Positions 1 through 21,928 of a DNA stretch of 64,000 nucleotides are shown piece after piece; the first letter of the stretch is position 1; the number at the start of each line of letters is the position of its first letter. The position numbers and the translations under genes are program-made. The notes beneath the pieces were generated by a model. The model saw only the letters and a list, made by a program, of their open reading frames with translations, was not told where the DNA came from and did no database searches. The stretch is from Lutraria lutraria. Lineage: Eukaryota > Mollusca > Bivalvia > Venerida > Mactridae. The stretch is from positions 45,451,909 through 45,515,908 of the forward strand of contig OZ026834.1 of NCBI GenBank assembly GCA_964023205.1, given 5' to 3'.

Positions 1-2377
1 TTCCATGTTGCAGTGCAAGTCTATGTAAGTTCAGTTTTTTTCACGGGTACTTTCAGTACTTTGATTGTGACAGTGATCACACATTTGTAACTAAAGCACT
101 AGTTAACACTTCAAAGCTGATTTTGGCAATCAAAACTTATTCACATACATCCAAAACAGAGGAAAACCCTTACCTCTGTCAACACAAATTAGATTACAAA
201 ATGTCAATAGACGAATTCAATTGTGCTTCGTAGGTTAATTTGCTTTTTGAAACGAATAAATTGTCCGAGTGTTGTATTTAGGACGCTGAGGTAGTTGGCC
301 CCATACCGTCAGGGTGTTTGTTAGTTTAATTTCGGTTTCGTTTTAACCACTTAACGTCTCATTGTAATCGCGATAAGATGCCTTGATAACTCAACGTATT
401 GGAATAATACACGCATGGTGTGTAACCAGGCGATGGCTGATGAATTTGGACGGTGAGTTTATTTGAAGCGGGTAATTTCTTTGGTGTCTAAGGGGAAAGC
501 CAACAAAACTAATAATAATCTTCACACGCATTCCACCATGTTTGGTTTAAAGAAACGTACGCTAGGAGGATCGAGGCGAACCATAGCACAGTGTGAGTCA
601 AAAGAGGCAGTAATTTCTACAGGAACCACCTGCTTTTGTGTTTTCTTTGTGAAACTAAATAAGATGCTCTAATTTGTAAGATCAAGGTGAAACTTCGTTT
701 CAGCGAAAAATCTCAATGAAAAAATGTTTAAACGGTCGTTTTTGTTTTCTTATTGGTTAGTTAACAAACTATTGAAACTTTATCCTTTAACATAACAGGG
801 TTAATATTTCAGAGGTCCACCGTTCTGCTTGTGGCATGATGTTATACAGCAATTAGCGACGTCCGTTAGTGCGCGCACCTTCAACAATTATCTTTTTCTT
901 TGATCGGTGTCCTATTGTTGTTCGTTGATTTCAATTATACAGAGACATGGTTGCGCTATATTCCAAACAGAAGACTATAATGTCTGATTATCCGCCTTCT
1001 TGGGGGCGGGCGCTGTCTGAAACTATCATTAATTTCCCAACAACTAATTCAACGTGTTTTCTTAAAGTGTGCTGGTAAATTACTTGTTCCCTTGTCGCCT
1101 TTTTCTACAAAAACTATGTACGTAGCATTACTTACATCCCATTATTTGATTACAAAGAAAATGTTTAGGCAAAACACTAGTAAAACGCTTTTTATGGGAA
1201 ATAAATCAATCACTGAAGGTAAAACATGTCTAAATTGGAAGGGTATTAAATGGTCTCGAGGAAAAAAATACAAATTTTATATTCTAATTTTGTTGTATCT
1301 ACAGATGACTTCTACGTTTACATTTAGACATTAGCTTTTATTTTGATTAATGCTCGACAATGATATGCTGTAGACACTTCCAGGCCGTTTGCTTCTGTAG
1401 AAATTGTTTTAGAGATAATATGATAGTCTCCTGTGAATATATTACTTTTATCTATAGTATTAAATGTCAGTATGTGTTTTAACAGTTCGACATTTAGTAT
1501 AGTTACTGTATGTAATTGTCGTATCTGAATAAAACAATATAAGTTTTATGTTTAAATGGACCCCAAATTCATTGCGGATTTGATGGCATCCAATGTTGCT
1601 CATATTACTTTGATTTGGCAAACATATGACTTAAACTCCAGACAAACTCGATGTATTAAAACGCTGAAGCAGTTCTAGACATAAATTAAAACTTCAGTTG
1701 AAGAACCGAGATCAAGACGTTCATCTATCTAGACAAAATAATTACACCAATAACATGTTTGATACAATTGCGAATATGGTGGTACTTCAAGAAAAAAATG
1801 TTTTGTTTGGAATTAAAAATTAAATAATCTATTTCAACTCTTGAGTCAGAATTAGTGAAAATATAAGATATTTGTTAAATAGAGTGTACACTGTGCATAG
1901 ATACCAAATATAAAAGATACACATGTGTATTCTTAAGATGCAAGCTACAAATTATCATGAAAGAATAAGTTCCTATTTTATAGAACAAATCTTAAACTCG
2001 CAGGCATAACAACATGTCTGATAGTTTTCAGTTTGGAAAATACATGTGCAGAAACAAACGCACGCCGACCTGTTGCAACTTTTGGCAGTTTCAGACCTTC
2101 CTGAAAGAATATACACCAACGACTTCGCCATTCCATGATTCCTCATTCTCGATACCATAACGAAATAACTGAAACCAAGAAAAACGTATTTTCTCGCTCG
2201 GCAGACGGAACATCGATCGCGATCGGCTAGAGGCTGGCTAAAAGTAACAGTAGCTAATCATAAAGCGCCCTGAGGATGCTGATTCATTGGCTTGTTTGTT
2301 TGATTGACGTAGCGGAGTCACATGAGCAAATCAGGAACAATGTTCCGCGCCGGAGAGTGTGAATATGGTAATCAGTG
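1..2377. other. 5' flank of the Vsx gene, no gene seen
   Basis: No open reading frame here looks coding: the short frames lack splice signals and familiar motifs. The first 65 bases are one copy of a dispersed repeat also found near 16.0, 32.8 and 60.9 kb. A CGATCGCGATCG palindrome lies at 2214-2225. The last few hundred bases are the likely promoter and enhancer region of Vsx, with an inverted CCAAT box (ATTGG) near 2287 and a TAATC homeodomain-type site near 2253. These short sites are seen but their use is inference. Confidence 0.5.
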
Positions 2378-2384
2378 TATAAAA
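2378..2384 (+). promoter_or_regulatory. Candidate TATA box of Vsx
   Basis: TATAAAA lies about 290 bases before the Vsx start codon and would place transcription start near 2408, leaving a 5' leader of about 260 bases. The leader holds a short upstream frame (ATG CAT ATG then a stop) near 2625. The TATA match is exact; no transcript evidence is available. Confidence 0.45.
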
Positions 2385-2670
2385 CGCGGTATCCGTAATT
2401 TGTTAAGCGCTGATACTGTATTTAAGCAATTACGGAATTAACTTGAAACCTTGAGTAATAGGAATCTGTTATTACGTGCTGTAGAGAGGAACTATTTTTG
2501 TTCAGGATTAGTTGTAACACAATTTTTTGAACAATTAAACGAATATTAAAGTTGTTACCGATTGCAATTGTGTGCTGAAAATAAAATTGCAATTTTGAAT
2601 GATCTTTTGACGCGTTCAAACGTAATGCATATGTTATAGTTAACTTCTTGAACTCATTCATAAAAAAGTA

Positions 2671-14293
<11,623 letters not shown>

Positions 14294-14536
14294 AGATACA
14301 TAATGTTAATTGTTACTTTAGTAATTTTAATTGTTGTAAGACAAATGTCTGTATGAGACTGTAATTTATTAAATACAAAACTGTTAGTTCAATCGTTCAT
14401 ATATTAAATATAAAGTTGATGAACAACCAATGTCAAATAGATTATCTATTTTCAGGGTACATACATGTATATTTGCGTAGAAACAAATTTTGACAAACAC
14501 CAAACAATTCCGAAAAAACTATTTAGCACTAACATA

Positions 14537-14542
14537 AATAAA
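14537..14542 (+). terminator. Candidate poly(A) signal of Vsx
   Basis: AATAAA 244 bases past the stop codon, the first canonical signal downstream of Vsx. Confidence 0.4.
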
Positions 14543-15044
14543 GTGTTCATTGACACTGAAGGAGTGTCAGTAGTATTGATGAATGGAACGTACTTAGTAA
14601 GTGAGCTATATTGAATGTTTAAGTGACAAACTTATACTGACCAGAACTGAACATTAAAATCAAATGCATGTACCTGACTGTGAGCCATTCTATATACATG
14701 TCTTAGACCGGAATCAACACTGATTTATGAATTTATATCCATTTACAGTCTGACCGACTTATCAGCAAAGTGTTCATCTTTAGTTTATATAACTTAGATA
14801 TGATTGAATCAGACAGTGTGTCATTACGAATCATGTACCTTCGAACACCGATACAGTTCTTTCTCAACGAACTTTGTAGTCCAGACTGAAATTATACGTG
14901 CATTAATGATGTATAATTGTCTCATGACACAAATGGTACCTCAGTGTACTTCATTGTACAGCAATTTGTCTGAATGCACCTAAAAGAAGAACAATGTACA
15001 ACACTGTGCTACAATCTTAATGTAAATAATGTTCCACAATACAT

Positions 15045-15350
15045 AGTTCCAACATCTACAATATTTACCTCCCTTGGAGGCCATCTTTGATGGCAAATTC
15101 AACAAGCATTAATAGAAGATATTTATATTTTTGTTTTAATAATTCTCAATATAGGATATTCTTATGTGACAACTACATTTTCTTAAACCTGATGTACGTA
15201 TGGACTTAACAACTTCATGATTAAGTTATCTTTTATAAACCGAATTGTTTAATAACCAATTTTCTGATTTTTTGTATTAAGCACATAAGAAATTTGCCAT
15301 CAAAGATGGCTGCCAAGGGAGGTAAATATTGTAGATACGGGAACTATGTA
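15045..15350. repeat. Foldback (inverted repeat) element
   Basis: Left arm at about 15045-15102 (TACATAGTTCC ... ATCTACAATATTTACCTCCC ... GATGGCAAATT) is mirrored at about 15292-15350 (AATTTGCCATC ... GGGAGGTAAATATTGTAGAT ... GGAACTATGTA). The spacer is about 190 bases. Outside both arms the sequence becomes a degenerate series of AATGTAC(C/A) words, densest at 15370-15560. Confidence 0.8.
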
Positions 15351-15631
15351 TATACCTCATGGTACAACAACGTACAATTAACAACAACTATGTACAGCAA
15401 TGTAAACATGTACAGCAATGTACAACAAATTACAATCAATAACGACAATGTACCTCAATCTAAAACAATGTTCCTAAATCTAAAACAATGTTCCTCAATG
15501 TAAACAAAGTACATCAATATACTTCAATGTACTGTAATGTACAATAATGGACCTCAATTACTACAATTACAATGTACCTCAATATTATAACAAACGACCT
15601 TAAAGTCATTCAATGTATAACTAAATACCTC

Positions 15632-15942
15632 AATGCTAAGGGGTGATCGGTGATCGAGTGGTAACGCAATAACGAAAGGTCGTGGGGTCGATTCTCTGCC
15701 CCGCCTTTTGAATTTCTCAGGGACGCTTATCAGTGTCCCCATCCCAACTTCCATGCCAAGTACAAGAAAAAGGTGTGTTCCAGTGCTATGTACTGGGCAC
15801 GATAAAGAACTAGGAAAAGCCATTCGAAAAGGGATATTAACACCCGGTTCTCGCGTATCTTTTCTCCACTCTGCCTGATGCTACTCTAAAATGACCATAT
15901 CTGTTGAATGGGCTGTTAAACAACAGATAAATAAATAAATAG
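15632..15942 (+). mobile_element. tRNA-derived SINE, family 1, near full length
   Basis: Head with pol III box A (TGATCGAGTGGTAACGC) and box B (GGGGTCGATTC), a body with CTCAGGGACGCTTATCAGTG, a tail ending GGGCTGTTAAACAACAG and then ATAAATAAATAAAT. Related copies lie on the minus strand at 6.7 and 52.4-52.7 kb. Confidence 0.85.
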
Positions 15943-15977
15943 TTAATAAACGCCTATGAAATTAGGTTAAAATGTTT

Positions 15978-16170
15978 ATAAAGTATTGAAAGTACTTATG
16001 GAAACTGAACTTACGTAGACTTGCTCTGCAACATGAAATGGGAACTAGTTCAACAATGACATGGTGGAAGTAGAAAACGGAGTTCTTTATTTCGCATCAA
16101 AATTCACGCGCGCCAAGCGAGTGGCGGCTATATATATATAGAAAGCTGAACTAGTATTCAGTTTCTAAAA
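15978..16170 (-). repeat. Dispersed repeat copy (TTCCATGTTGCAGTGCAA family)
   Basis: Contains AAGTATTGAAAGTACTTATGG, GCAACATGAAATGGGAACTAG and CGCATCAAAATTCA, which match in order the copies at 32.70-32.90 kb (same strand), 60.78-60.96 kb and the edge of the window at 1-65 (opposite strand). Family not recognised. Confidence 0.8.
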
Positions 16171-16783
16171 ATCGCTCCCACTGCTTTTTACTACTGAGTT
16201 GATAAAATCCGATTTTTAGGTACAATAATCGACAATTTTTCAAAGGCTGTTACGGAAGATTACACACTTCATGTTTATCATCAAACACTTCATCTTCGGT
16301 TACAATCCCAGATTAATTTCCTTCTATAAATCAACTCAAACCCTCCCAAAAATGGTTAAACACTTAAATTCTGAAAAACAACGGACTTTAAAACCGAAAA
16401 TTGAAACTAAGATGACGTTTTTGTTTCAATTTATAACCAGGGATTGAAAAAACGGCAAACTATTTTAGACACATCCTTGTCAGCGACAGTTAAAACAATC
16501 CCCATATATAAAAAAGTAAGGGATACGTATGGTGTGTCACGTTCTTGTTGTTATAGCTGTAAAATAACCGTTGATGATAGTGTTTTTCAACTCTACTTTC
16601 TGACCAATATACATGTCACATAATTATTATCTATGAAATATATATTTTCATCAGCAACTGCTTTATTAAATGAAAAGTCTTTGATTTATCAATGTGTATC
16701 AATCATGAAGAAAGATGAACAAATAAAAAATAACGACTAATAATTCCGGTTGATAAATATTGACCTGATTCTATTTTTAGATT

Positions 16784-16793
16784 GGGAAATTCC
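16784..16793 (+). promoter_or_regulatory. NF-kappaB (Rel) consensus site upstream of the TLR gene
   Basis: GGGAAATTCC is an exact match to the Rel consensus GGGRNNYYCC. It lies 434 bases before the TLR start codon and about 406 bases before its TATA box. Rel control of TLR genes is known in other animals; use of this site here is inference. Confidence 0.5.
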
Positions 16794-17198
16794 GAAATTT
16801 TCATTAGATATTAAGTCACCTCGTTGAATATGACATTTATCTTATGCGATGGACCAGGCTGAGGCTTTAAGCCACTCAAAATGTGTTCATTTATAGATCA
16901 TACAATGAACATGTTTATTGCTACAAGTATTTATAGATAAGAATACATGTGAACTATTAATACAAAATATTATTTCCACGAATTAGGACCTCTTTATGAA
17001 ATAAACAACTTATGTTAAACGTTATTTAAAACAGTTTTACAAATGAACTCGTATTCACGTTCGCCGGAGTAAGGACGAAACATGTAAATAATTATAAACC
17101 GATACAACTACAACAACGAGGAAGATAAGTATCCGGCGATAAAGTATGATACCAGCGTACTTCCTCTTTCCAGAACAAATCACGTGATACCCGAACCC

Positions 17199-17204
17199 TA
17201 TAAA
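17199..17204 (+). promoter_or_regulatory. Candidate TATA box of the TLR gene
   Basis: TATAAA just 23 bases before the first ATG of the receptor. A start of transcription about 30 bases downstream would fall at or after that first ATG, which favours the second in-frame ATG (17248) as the real start. An E-box CACGTG lies at 17181-17186. Confidence 0.5.
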
Positions 17205-17226
17205 GTGGTTAGATTTGTGAACTAAA

Positions 17227-19446
17227 ATGAACATTCATGGAATAAAAATGGACAAACACTTGATGCAAATCTTATTTAGCTGTGCTATAGTAACTTCGAT
17301 TTACAACAAACAATACATCTTTGTTCACGGCGGAAGTTGTGTCTGTGACAATGCAACACAAAGCATGAAATGCACTGGTGTGATACCACATAGTGTACCA
17401 GCTGGCATTATAAATGTTCAAATTGTTGATGTAATGGAAGTCATTGACAATGACAAATTTCTAGATCCCTCCTGGAATTCCATTAATCGACTGAGTGTGA
17501 ACTCCGATGATGATTCTCAAGTCTTTGAATTGTATGATATGACATTTCGGACATTATCTGAAGTTACATACCTACAGCTCAGTCTTCGAAGTTTAAGAAT
17601 AATTCATTCCAAAGCCTTTCATGGACTGGATCTTTTAAAAACTCTAGCTTTAACAAACTGTGTGCGTCTTTCATTTGAGCCTTTTTATGACGTAATGAAG
17701 GATTTTAACAACTTTCCTCAAATGCAAGTGTTAATGCTCAATAGAGTTTCTAATTACCGACCTAGTGAAGGACTTAAGATTAATAGAACACTGATAGAAT
17801 ATATGGCAAAAAGAAATATAACAGAACTTTACACTGATGACACGCATATTGAATTTGTAGATTTAAATGCAATACCTCTCATGAGTTCTTCATTAAGAAA
17901 AATATCAGCTAGAAATACCATGATATCCGACGTCCGCGCAAAATATCCTTTATTATGTAGATCTTTGATTTACATTGACTTATCCGGCTTTACACTCTGG
18001 TATCCGTTTGATCCCATTGACGCTGTTAACAAAGTTATTGATGTGTCGTTAATGTTCTCTATATTTAGGCTTATGTTGCCTTCACTACAAACAATGAAAC
18101 TGGATAAAATAGTTTCGAGCCAATCTTATTCGAAAAATGTGACCATTATTGCAAATTATGACATGAAATTAAACATAAGAGAAATTTCCCTTCAAAACAA
18201 CATGTTTAGTTATATGGACATAGTCCTACATACTAACATGTTTCCATACTTGGAAAGTATAGATATTCAAAATAACGGGTTAGAATATATTAACCCGAAG
18301 TTAGCGATCAACCTCGTTTCAATAAAGTTCCTGAATGCGTCGCAGAACAGATTATATCGGATGGAAAACAATAAAAAATCTCCATTAAGTAAACTCTTTC
18401 GATATACAAAGAATCTGGAAATTCTTGACGTTTCAAACAATGGACTGGCGGTTATGCCGACAGGTATATTGAAAATGAACCGAAAGTTAAAGAGATTGTA
18501 TCTAGGATTTAACAACATCGTGGACTTTACTTTGATCAACGCACCATGTTTAAACTATATAGATCTTCAAAATAACAGAATAGAATATATTGACAGAGAG
18601 AACAGACATGCAGTGGACATGATGTTAAAAAGAAGTAACATAAGTTTCAAAATTAACCTTAGAGATAACCCATTAATTTGCTCATGTGAGAAACTTGCGT
18701 TTCTTTCGTGGTTTTTGAAGTCTCCAGTATTTGATATCAATCGCCAGGAATACAAGTGTTCATATGATGGCTCTTACCATGTGATAGATAAAAATCTGGT
18801 CAATGAATTAAATACAGACTGTAATAGAGCTGGAAATATAACAAAGATTGTTACAGTATCTATAATATCAGTCACAACAGCTATTTCCATGTCAACAGTA
18901 TTGTTTTTTATTATACGAATGAGCTGCCGAAATATGAAACGGAGGAAATTAATTCAGAAAGGAATACGAGCACTGAATGAACATACATTAGAATATGAAT
19001 TCCCTGTTTTTATTTCTTATAGCAATACAGATGTCGATTTCGTCTTCGAACATATCATCGATCCAATAAACCAACACCTTCGCGAAATAACAGAATTGGA
19101 CGAGGACACCTTTGTTGCTACTGGCGATCAACAGTTCAGAGCAGGTTTTAGTATTCATGACGAAATACAACGATGTTTCGAACAATCCGCTGTGATCCTT
19201 GTAGTTGCTTCGAACGCATATTGCAGAAGTGCGTATTGTCGAAATGAAATAGAAACCTCAGTCGAATTGGACAAACCAGTAGTGTTGTTATTTTTAGAGG
19301 AAGTAAACGAAGCTAACATGCCGAAAGTAATGAGGCGTGTATTTAAAAATTGTGTCAGGGCTAAGATAAACCTCATCGATGGCCAGCTTCAAGTGGTACC
19401 AAGCTGGAAAAACATTTGTAACTCTCTTCTTGAGTTAATGGGGTAG
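17227..19446 (+). CDS. Toll-like receptor (LRR, single LRRCT, TM, TIR), intronless
   Basis: A single-exon type I membrane receptor of innate immunity, 739 codons. Residues about 8-33 form a signal peptide, followed by a small cysteine cluster (SCVCDN...MKC) and roughly a dozen leucine-rich repeats, the clearest being LESIDIQNNGLEYI, LEILDVSNNGLAVM and LNYIDLQNNRIEYI. One C-terminal LRR cap (NPLICSCEKLAFLSWF, about 480-530) makes it a single-cysteine-cluster type. A membrane helix spans about 540-565. The TIR domain runs from about 590 to 736 with box 1 FPVFISYS and box-3-like VPSWKNI. In box 2 the usual RDxxPG loop reads QQFRAG, lacking Arg, Asp and the BB-loop proline. The second ATG (17248) gives a cleaner signal peptide and fits the TATA position. 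An AATAAA begins 5 bases after the stop. Confidence 0.96.
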   Translation: MNIHGIKMDKHLMQILFSCAIVTSIYNKQYIFVHGGSCVCDNATQSMKCTGVIPHSVPAGIINVQIVDVMEVIDNDKFLDPSWNSINRLSVNSDDDSQVFELYDMTFRTLSEVTYLQLSLRSLRIIHSKAFHGLDLLKTLALTNCVRLSFEPFYDVMKDFNNFPQMQVLMLNRVSNYRPSEGLKINRTLIEYMAKRNITELYTDDTHIEFVDLNAIPLMSSSLRKISARNTMISDVRAKYPLLCRSLIYIDLSGFTLWYPFDPIDAVNKVIDVSLMFSIFRLMLPSLQTMKLDKIVSSQSYSKNVTIIANYDMKLNIREISLQNNMFSYMDIVLHTNMFPYLESIDIQNNGLEYINPKLAINLVSIKFLNASQNRLYRMENNKKSPLSKLFRYTKNLEILDVSNNGLAVMPTGILKMNRKLKRLYLGFNNIVDFTLINAPCLNYIDLQNNRIEYIDRENRHAVDMMLKRSNISFKINLRDNPLICSCEKLAFLSWFLKSPVFDINRQEYKCSYDGSYHVIDKNLVNELNTDCNRAGNITKIVTVSIISVTTAISMSTVLFFIIRMSCRNMKRRKLIQKGIRALNEHTLEYEFPVFISYSNTDVDFVFEHIIDPINQHLREITELDEDTFVATGDQQFRAGFSIHDEIQRCFEQSAVILVVASNAYCRSAYCRNEIETSVELDKPVVLLFLEEVNEANMPKVMRRVFKNCVRAKINLIDGQLQVVPSWKNICNSLLELMG

Positions 19447-19450
19447 ATAA

Positions 19451-19456
19451 AATAAA
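19451..19456 (+). terminator. Candidate poly(A) signal of the TLR gene
   Basis: AATAAA starts 5 bases after the TAG stop. If used, the 3' untranslated region would be only about 25-35 bases. Confidence 0.4.
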
Positions 19457-20840
19457 CCCCTGGATTTACTAATTCGGACAAAGAATATATATATTTTTTA
19501 AGTTGACATACAGAGATATATTTCCTACCAAAGTGTTTGAGTAAAATGTAGGTAAACCTTTAATATACGTTTGCGGATTATTTTAATGTTATATACATAT
19601 ACACAAAGCAAGTCGGAAAGTATGTCATGCCTTTTTGTAGATGGATATCTGATGAGTGTCTGTGTTGACAATGACTTATATACATGTATGTATGTTTATA
19701 ATTCCTTGTTTATCCTCTTGTAGCTTTGCTACTGACCGTTCTAATGCGGTAGGCCTCCGGGAGGCTGTATAATTTGTCCTCCAGATTTATTTTACTTCTG
19801 TGTATTGGGTGTTGTTTGTGGGTTTGGCAGGGTTCATTTGATAACATTTTTTTCATTTGGAAAGTAGTGCTTTTTTTTGGAAAGTAGTGTGTTTTTTTTT
19901 TGGGGGGGGGGAAGAAGTGATTTGGGGGGGGGGGGCAGTGATGTTGTTTTTTTTCAGGGAAAGTAGTGATTTTTTTTGTTTGTTTGGAAAGTAGTAATGT
20001 TTTTTGTTTGTTTGTGTTTTTTTTCTAATAATACTATTCTTATATATATCTACATATGTATTTATTCAATTTACAAGTTTTGTATTCATACCCTCTTAAT
20101 ATAATGGTATTTAATTGTACAGTATCTAGGAACATATGTGTGTGATACTTTACATGTACTTTTGTACATACATCAAACATGTATTTATTTTTTATTTTTT
20201 TTATTTCTGTTATAATTTCAAAAACAACAGCAACACAACAGCAACATGGAGAAACACCACAAAAATGAGAAGAAATGAATGTGACCGTATTCACATAATC
20301 ACCCTGAAACAATAGTCAATTATTACACGAAGATTTAAACATTTGATTGTTGTTCATTTTGATCATTTTTTACTATCTAGAGAAGTATCAGACTTAATTT
20401 TTCTGAATCTCTCACGTTTTAATTCTATTGTAACTACTAGGGTATTTCCGTAAATGAGAAATACGCCTCGTACATAAGTGTAGGGTTACAAATTTTGGTT
20501 ATTTGGTATCCGGTAACTACTTTTTCAATACTAGGTACTCGTTTTTGTAGAATTTCAGACTTTCGAATGTGTTTATCGTTTGCGATTGATAAAATGGGTA
20601 TTATATTCCCATGGTAAGAGAAACAGGTTGTTTCCATCGTTGGACTCCTACGGTCAGCCATGGTGGAAAGTAGCCCGTGAAGTACCACAACAAAATGGTG
20701 GCCTGCCTATTATGTCCGAGGCACTTTCGTTAGATAAACGCCGAGGAGTTCTGATTGGTTTTAATTACAACAGTTATGTGCATATCATTAGTTTATTTGA
20801 ACAAGCAGATGCAAAAAAGTTAACAGAAAATAACACTTAC
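19457..20840. other. Intergenic region with T/G-rich degenerate repeats
   Basis: From about 19855 to 20030 a degenerate unit of GGAAAGTAGTG followed by T runs or G runs is repeated five or six times. A frame on the minus strand at 20437-20662 opens with a strong start context (CCACCATGG) and gives about 75 residues without recognisable similarity; I do not call it a gene. Confidence 0.5.
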
Positions 20841-20915
20841 CAATCAGTGCCACTGATCCACCTCGATCTAAAACAAAGAACAGGAAACTAAACATGACAA
20901 GTACCGTACGGACAA
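20841..20915 (-). CDS. Possible additional 3' exon of the large EGF gene (hydrophobic)
   Basis: A 75-base candidate exon with a strong GTAAGTG donor and a weaker CACCTAG acceptor. Its frame in phase 1 fits the phase left by the last MAM exon and encodes 25 residues with a hydrophobic core (VLVMFSFLFFVL). It could be a membrane segment, or the first exon and signal peptide of a separate gene (MFSFLFFVL...), or chance. Transcript data would be needed to choose. Confidence 0.25.
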
Positions 20916-21726
20916 CTAGGTGTAACTTTGATTGACATTTCAAATTGTTGCAAAGTGGTCATAGATAGCTTTCAGATTGGCCAAGATAAATAAGTTTCCA
21001 GGCTTTGAATCCAATAAACAATATCAGCCAAGTTGTTAATCACAAACTTATACTTCATTATTTACATCCTATTCACCTATTGTATTTAATTTTCCGAATT
21101 TGGTGCGCCTGTTCTGTGACACTCTTAATGAAGGTAAATATCAAGAACAAATTATAATAATACAGACATCAAAATACAACATCATAACTGTTAACTGTAC
21201 TTCCTGTAACACCAAATGTCATCATTACACTTAATGTATTAGGATCTAGTAGGTAACTTCCAATTTTTCTGATGTATTTGCTTAATGCTGCACAAAAATG
21301 TTAATATTACAAAAATAGTATAGCCCAATCATCATTTCTTTGATAGTTTCCTCAGTTTAACGACATCTTAAAAAAAAAATGTGGGAGTTGTCGGCCTTGT
21401 TGAAAAATAGAAAAAAAATCTTTAAATATTGCATGATGACCAATGTTTTACTTGTCAAATTATATTGGTTTTGTGTAATTACAACTTTCTACTGCATTTT
21501 CATTGAAATGGATATTCTTTTGTCTCTAATCTTTGAAAACTGGATTAATCCAAGGAATGTCATTTTAAAAAAAAATCTCGTTGTAAATCATATTCTGTCA
21601 TGGAAACCTATAAAAATTATAAACATTTGCAAAATCTATCTACCCTATTTTGAGATAATAAGTTTCGGAGTTAGGATCCTAATATCTTAAGATATTGTTT
21701 CAACATTACACTAAATGAAAACATAC

Positions 21727-21928
21727 GTTGACACGGTCCATGACTGATATTAAAATCATCAACAGCTATATCTCCTTTGTATGACTTTCCGATGGATGCC
21801 TGCACGATCAGTCTGAAGTCATTTGGGACGTTGGACGGTGGTATATCAATTATTGCTTGAGTCCACTGATTACCCTGGTTACCAGTTACTTTAAATAACT
21901 GGTTTAAACTATTCTTCATACAATGATC
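21727..21928 (-). CDS. MAM domain exon 3 (end of MAM)
   Basis: Encodes [29 protein letters not shown] and [15 protein letters not shown], the typical MAM C-terminal half. Acceptor TTTGCAG, donor GTATGT, phase 1. If the donor is not used the frame runs on for 18 codons ([11 protein letters not shown]...) to a stop at 21671-21673, an alternative end for the protein. Confidence 0.93.

Larger units (their letters stand above)
14543..17180. other. Intergenic region between Vsx and the Toll-like receptor
   Basis: No gene. It holds a foldback element centred near 15.2 kb with a flanking degenerate ATGTAC-rich repeat, a full-length SINE at 15.6-15.9 kb, a dispersed repeat copy at about 15.98-16.17 kb, and a kappaB site at 16784-16793. 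Confidence 0.6.

Noticed and set aside
1092..1334. 80-residue plus-strand frame upstream of Vsx
   Set aside because: Does not start with ATG at its listed position, has biased low-complexity composition and no similarity I recognise.
20437..20688. Minus-strand frame with a strong start context (MADRRSPTMETTCF...)
   Set aside because: About 75 residues without recognisable motif, no convincing splice links, and it overlaps another open frame; kept only as a note.
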